A stretch of DNA of 64,000 nt. Source: Marinobacter salicampi. Lineage in GTDB: Bacteria > Pseudomonadota > Gammaproteobacteria > Pseudomonadales > Oleiphilaceae. Made by a program: the position numbers and the translations under genes. The stretch is from the NCBI RefSeq assembly GCF_011074795.1, contig NZ_JAAMPF010000008.1, positions 1-64,000 of the forward strand, in the 5' to 3' direction. The notes under the pieces were generated by a model that was not told where the DNA came from, made no database searches, and was given only the letters and a program-made list of their open reading frames with translations. Positions 56,757 to 64,000 of the stretch are shown piece after piece. Position 1 is the first letter of the stretch, and every line of letters starts with the position of its first letter.

Positions 56757-58028
56757 ATGGGCTCAGTGAGCAATGGAATAAAGGGAGCGCTTCGGGTAGG
56801 GCAAACCGCAACGGTACTGGGCCGTACCGGTGTTAACTGGCTCCGCGGGGACCGTCCCCCTACCCCGCGACTGTTACGTCAGACTTTTGAGTCACTGGGT
56901 GCCACCTACATCAAACTCGGCCAGTTTATTGCCAGCTCACCGACATTTTTCCCCAAGGATTACGTGGACGAATTCCAGCAATGCCTGGACCGCACCCCGA
57001 GCCTTCCCTTTGGTGTCATGAAGCGGATTATCCGGGAAGAACTGGGCCGACCCATAGAAGAGGTCTATGCCGAGATTGATCCGGTGCCTTTGGCCTCGGC
57101 CTCCATTGCCCAGGTGCATGCTGCGAGGTTGCACAGCGGCGAGGACGTGGTTATCAAAATCCAGAAACCGGGCGTGGAAACCATCCTGTTAACGGATCTG
57201 AATTTCCTCTATCTGTCCTCCCGAATTCTGGAAACCCTGGCACCGAAGATTTCCTGGACTTCGCTCTCCGGTATTGTGGAAGAGATACAACGCACCATGA
57301 TGGAAGAGTGCGATTTTATAAAGGAAGCGAACAACCTCAAGGTATTCCGGGATTTCCTTCACGACACCCATAACGAAGACGCCGCTGTGCCGCGGGTTTA
57401 CGAGCACTGCAGTACCCGGCGGATCCTGACCATGGAACGCTTCCATGGGGTGCCGCTGACTGATCTCGAAAGCATTCGCGGTTACGCCAAGGACCCCGAG
57501 CGCACGCTGATTACGGCGATGAATACCTGGTTTGCAAGTCTGACCCAATGTGAATTCTTTCACGCCGACGTACATGCCGGCAACCTGATGGTACTGAAGG
57601 ATGGCCGCGTAGGTTTTATCGACTTCGGGATCGTGGGCCGTATAAAACCGGATACCTGGCAGGCCGTGTCCGATTTTATTTCATCCGTGATGGTAGGCAA
57701 CTTCGAAGGTATGGCGGATGCCATGATCCGAATCGGTATAACCCGTGAATCGGTCAGTTCGGAAGCACTGGCAGCCGACCTGCAACGACTCTACAAGCAG
57801 ATGGACCGGATGGTCCCGGATGAAGTTCCCTACCGGCCTGATCAGGCCGAAGACGATGTGAACAATATTCTGATGGACATGGTACGGATCGGCGAAGGTC
57901 ACGGGCTGCACTTCCCCCGTGAGTTCGCGTTGCTGCTGAAACAGTTTCTCTACTTCGACCGGTATGTCCATATTCTAGCGCCCGAGATGGATGTGTTCAT
58001 GGATGAACGGCTGAATATGCTTCATTGA
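56757..58028 (+). CDS. ABC1/UbiB (AarF)-family kinase-like protein
   Basis: A 423-residue protein with the UbiB atypical-kinase motifs. The N-terminal KxGQ block is IKLGQ at 52-56, the Ala-rich loop PLASASIAQVHAA at about 112-124 replaces the P-loop, and the phosphate Lys is in VVIKIQKP (Lys135). Catalytic-loop HADVHAGN is at 270-277 and DFG at 290-292. Such proteins act as ATPases in ubiquinone synthesis or lipid metabolism. ATG 56757 was chosen because GGGAG lies 8 bases upstream; earlier in-frame starts lack sites. It is unusual for this gene to lie between dnaN and recF. A terminator follows it, so recF probably has its own promoter. Confidence 0.88.
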   Translation: MGSVSNGIKGALRVGQTATVLGRTGVNWLRGDRPPTPRLLRQTFESLGATYIKLGQFIASSPTFFPKDYVDEFQQCLDRTPSLPFGVMKRIIREELGRPIEEVYAEIDPVPLASASIAQVHAARLHSGEDVVIKIQKPGVETILLTDLNFLYLSSRILETLAPKISWTSLSGIVEEIQRTMMEECDFIKEANNLKVFRDFLHDTHNEDAAVPRVYEHCSTRRILTMERFHGVPLTDLESIRGYAKDPERTLITAMNTWFASLTQCEFFHADVHAGNLMVLKDGRVGFIDFGIVGRIKPDTWQAVSDFISSVMVGNFEGMADAMIRIGITRESVSSEALAADLQRLYKQMDRMVPDEVPYRPDQAEDDVNNILMDMVRIGEGHGLHFPREFALLLKQFLYFDRYVHILAPEMDVFMDERLNMLH

Positions 58029-58071
58029 GTATTCTCAACGGTCGTGCTCGTACCACTCCGGGAAATTCAAG

Positions 58072-58097
58072 CGGGTCGCCACTGGCGGCCCGTTTTT
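58072..58097 (+). terminator. terminator after the UbiB-like gene
   Basis: CGGGTCGCC-ACT-GGCGGCCCG (one T-G pair) forms a 9-bp stem followed by TTTTTG. It lies 43 bases after the stop and separates this gene from recF. Confidence 0.85.
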
Positions 58098-58155
58098 GTA
58101 GACTGTTGCGGTTCGCCCGCTGTTTCTGTTTCTCCGGTTTGAGACGTTTTCACCT

Positions 58156-61762
<3,607 letters not shown>

Positions 61763-61786
61763 CCTGGTTGAAAGAGAAAGAGATAT

Positions 61787-61816
61787 AAAAAAAGCGGCCA
61801 GACGGCCGCTTTTTTT
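61787..61816. terminator. bidirectional terminator between gyrB and VC0807-like gene
   Basis: AAAAAAAGCGGCC, loop AGAC, GGCCGCTTTTTTT: an almost perfect 13-bp stem with A/T runs on both sides. It serves gyrB (plus) and the convergent membrane protein gene (minus). Confidence 0.93.
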
Positions 61817-61839
61817 ATATCTATCAAATACTTAAACCA

Positions 61840-62586
61840 TCAATTGGAGTTTTCTTTGGAGTCTTTCGGATGAGGTTCAATCTTAGTTGATAAAACCTCT
61901 TCAAGGGTATAGCCGGTCAAGCGCCGAATACTGCGCCAGAGGTAGTAGAATATGGCAATCATCATCACCATCGACGGTATGGCAATCATGGGGTAGCTCA
62001 CCAGGGTCATCTGGCCCAGCTCTTCATTGAATGCAGTGGTGCCCGAAGGGCTGGTAACAATCCACTTGGCCAGAATATAGTTCATGATGGACGAGAACAG
62101 AAAAGTACCCGCGAACAGATAGCTGGCTTTCAGCAGGCGGGCCTCGAACACGTCCTCTGTGCCCCTCTCCACCAGCGTGCGATGGATCTTGTCCACATCG
62201 AGGACCGCTGGATTGTAAAGTAGCGTCCTTACCAGCGGATACTTGGTCCGGGTTGAAGCGAGCACGGCCAGACCAATGACCGCTGGCACGGCAGCCTCCT
62301 TGATCGCGAGCCACTGGGCATCCAGCGCCAGCAGGCCGATGCCTCCGGTCAGGCCAACGCTGATAACCCCGAGCACGGCGATAAAGTTGTATTTGCGGTA
62401 TTTGATCAGTTCAAACAGCCCCCAGCCCAAAGGAAAGGCCAGACCGATGAGCAGTGCCCAGGTTGCACCAAGGTAGTCGTTACCACTGAGCTTCATGAGG
62501 ATTACTGACGGGATGATGATACTGACCAGCAAGTCCACCCAAGGCCGGGGCTTGTGGGTAGGTATTTCGGTATTACTCGTGGACAT
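61840..62586 (-). CDS. VC0807-like integral membrane protein
   Basis: A 248-residue protein with about six membrane helices (PWVDLLVSIIIPSVILMKLSG, WALLIGLAFPLGWGLFELI, FIAVLGVISVGLTGGIGLLAL, and later ones), resembling the VC0807 family of unknown function related in topology to septation protein A. ATG 62586 (MSTSNTEI) is chosen over a start ten codons upstream that adds an unrelated leader. It is convergent with gyrB. Function unknown. Confidence 0.75.
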   Translation of the reverse strand: MSTSNTEIPTHKPRPWVDLLVSIIIPSVILMKLSGNDYLGATWALLIGLAFPLGWGLFELIKYRKYNFIAVLGVISVGLTGGIGLLALDAQWLAIKEAAVPAVIGLAVLASTRTKYPLVRTLLYNPAVLDVDKIHRTLVERGTEDVFEARLLKASYLFAGTFLFSSIMNYILAKWIVTSPSGTTAFNEELGQMTLVSYPMIAIPSMVMMIAIFYYLWRSIRRLTGYTLEEVLSTKIEPHPKDSKENSN

Positions 62587-62748
62587 AGGCAACCTGCAGT
62601 AGGGCCGGGACACCAAGTCTGGTGAAGATTACCCGGGCAATGAAACGAGGGGTTAGTATACGACGAAGCCAACCGGCACTATAACCCCGAGGTTCAATCT
62701 ATAAGCCTATACTCCCCGGCTCTCCCAACCTGTCCTTAAAACTGGCCC

Positions 62749-64000
62749 TCACAGCCCGGCGGTCCAGTTTATAAGCGGCGTTGGGTAAAGCCCAAGCACC
62801 ACCACCAGGAACGCGAGGCCGATAACCACCAGACCGCCGGCCTGCAGGCCCCAGTTCGGAGTAGCGTCCCGATGCCGCATACCCGGCTCAACCAGGAACA
62901 GCGTGACCATAACCCGGAGGTAGTAAAACAGACCAATGGCGCTGGCCGCGATTATCCCGCCCACCAGCCACCAGCGGGCGCCTTCCACCGCCAGGGCAAG
63001 AATATAGAACTTGCCGATGAAACCGGCGGTAAAGGGAATCCCGGCAAGGGAGAGCATACTCACAGTGAGAACGGCTGATAGATAGGGCCGGCGCCAGAAC
63101 AGCCCCCGATAATTATGGAGCGCGGCGGCGTCCTCTCCCTGGTAGGGGCTCGACACCAGGGTAACGACCCCGAAAGCTGCGAGGGTGGCGACCAGATAAG
63201 TCACCAGATAGACCCCGGCGGTTTCTACTGCCAGGTTACTGGTGACCACCAGGGATACCAGCAGATAGCCGAAATGGGCAATGGACGAATAACCCAGCAG
63301 CCGCTTGAGGTTTGACTGTTGCAGGGCCAGGAGATTGCCGACCAGCATGGTCACCAGCGCCAGCACCGCCAGGAGCTCGCGAATCCAGTCGCCCTGGAAC
63401 GCCGGCGCTGATATCACCAGCCTGAGCAGTACTACAAACACGGCAAGCTTGCTGACCGATGCCAGGAACAGGGTGGCCGGCCCCGGGCCGCCCTCATAGA
63501 CATCCGGCGTCCAGAGGTGAAACGGCACGATCGATAGCTTGAAGCCAAGACCCACCAGCATCATGACGGTTCCAGTCAGCCCGATGATGCCGCCTTCGAC
63601 GCCAAAGCCGGCGGCTGCCAGTCCTGGAAGATCCAGTCTCCCGGTCTGGGCATAGAGAAAGGCCATGCCAAAGAGCAGAAACGCCGTGCCCGCCGCCGAA
63701 AGCACCAGGTATTTGACCCCCGCCTCAAGGGAGCGGCGCTCCCTGAAACTGTAAGCCAGCATGCCATAGAGGGGCATCGACAGTAGTTCCAGGCCAAAGA
63801 ACAGGGTCGCCAGGTGGCGGCTGGCGACCAGCACCATGGCACCTGCGGTTGCCGTCAGTAGCAGAAGGTAGAACTCTTCCTTTGGACCCTTATAGCCTTC
63901 GAGGTAGGCGTGGGCCATAGTGCCACAGGCCAGGCTCGAAACCAGGATCAGCACCCAGGAAAACAGCGTTAACGAGTCAATGGTCAGCAGCGGTGTGTCG
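62749..64000 (-). CDS. nuoN: NADH-quinone oxidoreductase subunit N (partial, 5' end beyond the window)
   Basis: The visible 417 codons encode the antiporter-like membrane subunit N of respiratory complex I. RSLEAGVKYLVLSAAGTAFLLFGMAFLYAQTG, FHLWTPDVYEGGPGPATLFLASVSK (key Lys/Glu of the proton path) and LLGYSSIAHFGYLLVSL are family blocks. The frame continues open to base 64000, so the N-terminus and the rest of the nuo operon lie to the right. It ends LINWTAGL. Confidence 0.95.
   Translation of the reverse strand, partial: DTPLLTIDSLTLFSWVLILVSSLACGTMAHAYLEGYKGPKEEFYLLLLTATAGAMVLVASRHLATLFFGLELLSMPLYGMLAYSFRERRSLEAGVKYLVLSAAGTAFLLFGMAFLYAQTGRLDLPGLAAAGFGVEGGIIGLTGTVMMLVGLGFKLSIVPFHLWTPDVYEGGPGPATLFLASVSKLAVFVVLLRLVISAPAFQGDWIRELLAVLALVTMLVGNLLALQQSNLKRLLGYSSIAHFGYLLVSLVVTSNLAVETAGVYLVTYLVATLAAFGVVTLVSSPYQGEDAAALHNYRGLFWRRPYLSAVLTVSMLSLAGIPFTAGFIGKFYILALAVEGARWWLVGGIIAASAIGLFYYLRVMVTLFLVEPGMRHRDATPNWGLQAGGLVVIGLAFLVVVLGLYPTPLINWTAGL

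Overview
The window is 64 kb of a GC-rich gammaproteobacterial chromosome around the replication origin. Gene content suggests a marine halophile of the Marinobacter type: the rpmH-rnpA-yidD-yidC-mnmE / dnaA-dnaN-recF-gyrB divergence, a complete atp operon, parAB, an ectoine hydroxylase, an NhaB Na+/H+ antiporter and several small families common in marine gammaproteobacteria. The genus is inferred from gene content, not from a search.

Layout. (1) 0-4.3 kb: an integron integrase (intI) under a LexA box, with its cassette side pointing off the left edge, then a small membrane protein, a DMT exporter, a YghU-type GST and a CPBP intramembrane protease. (2) 4.2-9.1 kb: class I ribonucleotide reductase nrdA-nrdB on the minus strand. 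A cobalamin riboswitch precedes nrdA, and two nested palindromic repeat elements lie between nrdA and nrdB. (3) 9.2-16.6 kb: a DUF3047 protein, a solute-binding-like protein, an alpha/beta hydrolase with a small partner gene, nhaB, a D-amino-acid dehydrogenase under a tandem glycine riboswitch, and an unknown gene under a Fur box. (4) 16.7-31.8 kb: the leftward block glmS, glmU, atpCDGAHFEBI, parB, parA, rsmG, mnmG. (5) 32.1-49.4 kb: an accessory block separating mnmG from mnmE. It holds an MFS-acyltransferase fusion, two RND efflux systems (the second with a TetR regulator), an acyl-CoA dehydrogenase, ectD, lipoproteins, a cytochrome c-like protein and the remnant of a universal stress protein gene. 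(6) 49.4-53.4 kb: mnmE, yidC, yidD, rnpA, rpmH, leftward. (7) 53.4-54.0 kb: probable oriC with DnaA boxes. (8) 54.0-64.0 kb: dnaA, dnaN, a UbiB/ABC1-family kinase-like gene, recF (carrying two parS sites), gyrB, a VC0807-like membrane protein and the 3' part of nuoN.

How it works together. Gene orientation flips at the rpmH-dnaA gap: most genes to the left read leftward and the dnaA cluster reads rightward, which supports that gap as the origin. ParA/ParB are encoded about 30 kb from their apparent parS sites in recF. Several regulatory RNAs and operators can be read directly: a LexA box on intI, a B12 riboswitch and possible NrdR boxes on nrdAB, a tandem glycine riboswitch on dadA, a Fur box, a TetR operator palindrome and a strong sigma70 promoter for the atp operon. 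I found no tRNA, rRNA, CRISPR array or intact insertion sequence. No single wholly new system stands out. The most interesting items are the SOS-controlled integron edge, B12 control of an oxygen-dependent ribonucleotide reductase, the compensating palindromic repeats, and the kinase-like gene inserted between dnaN and recF.
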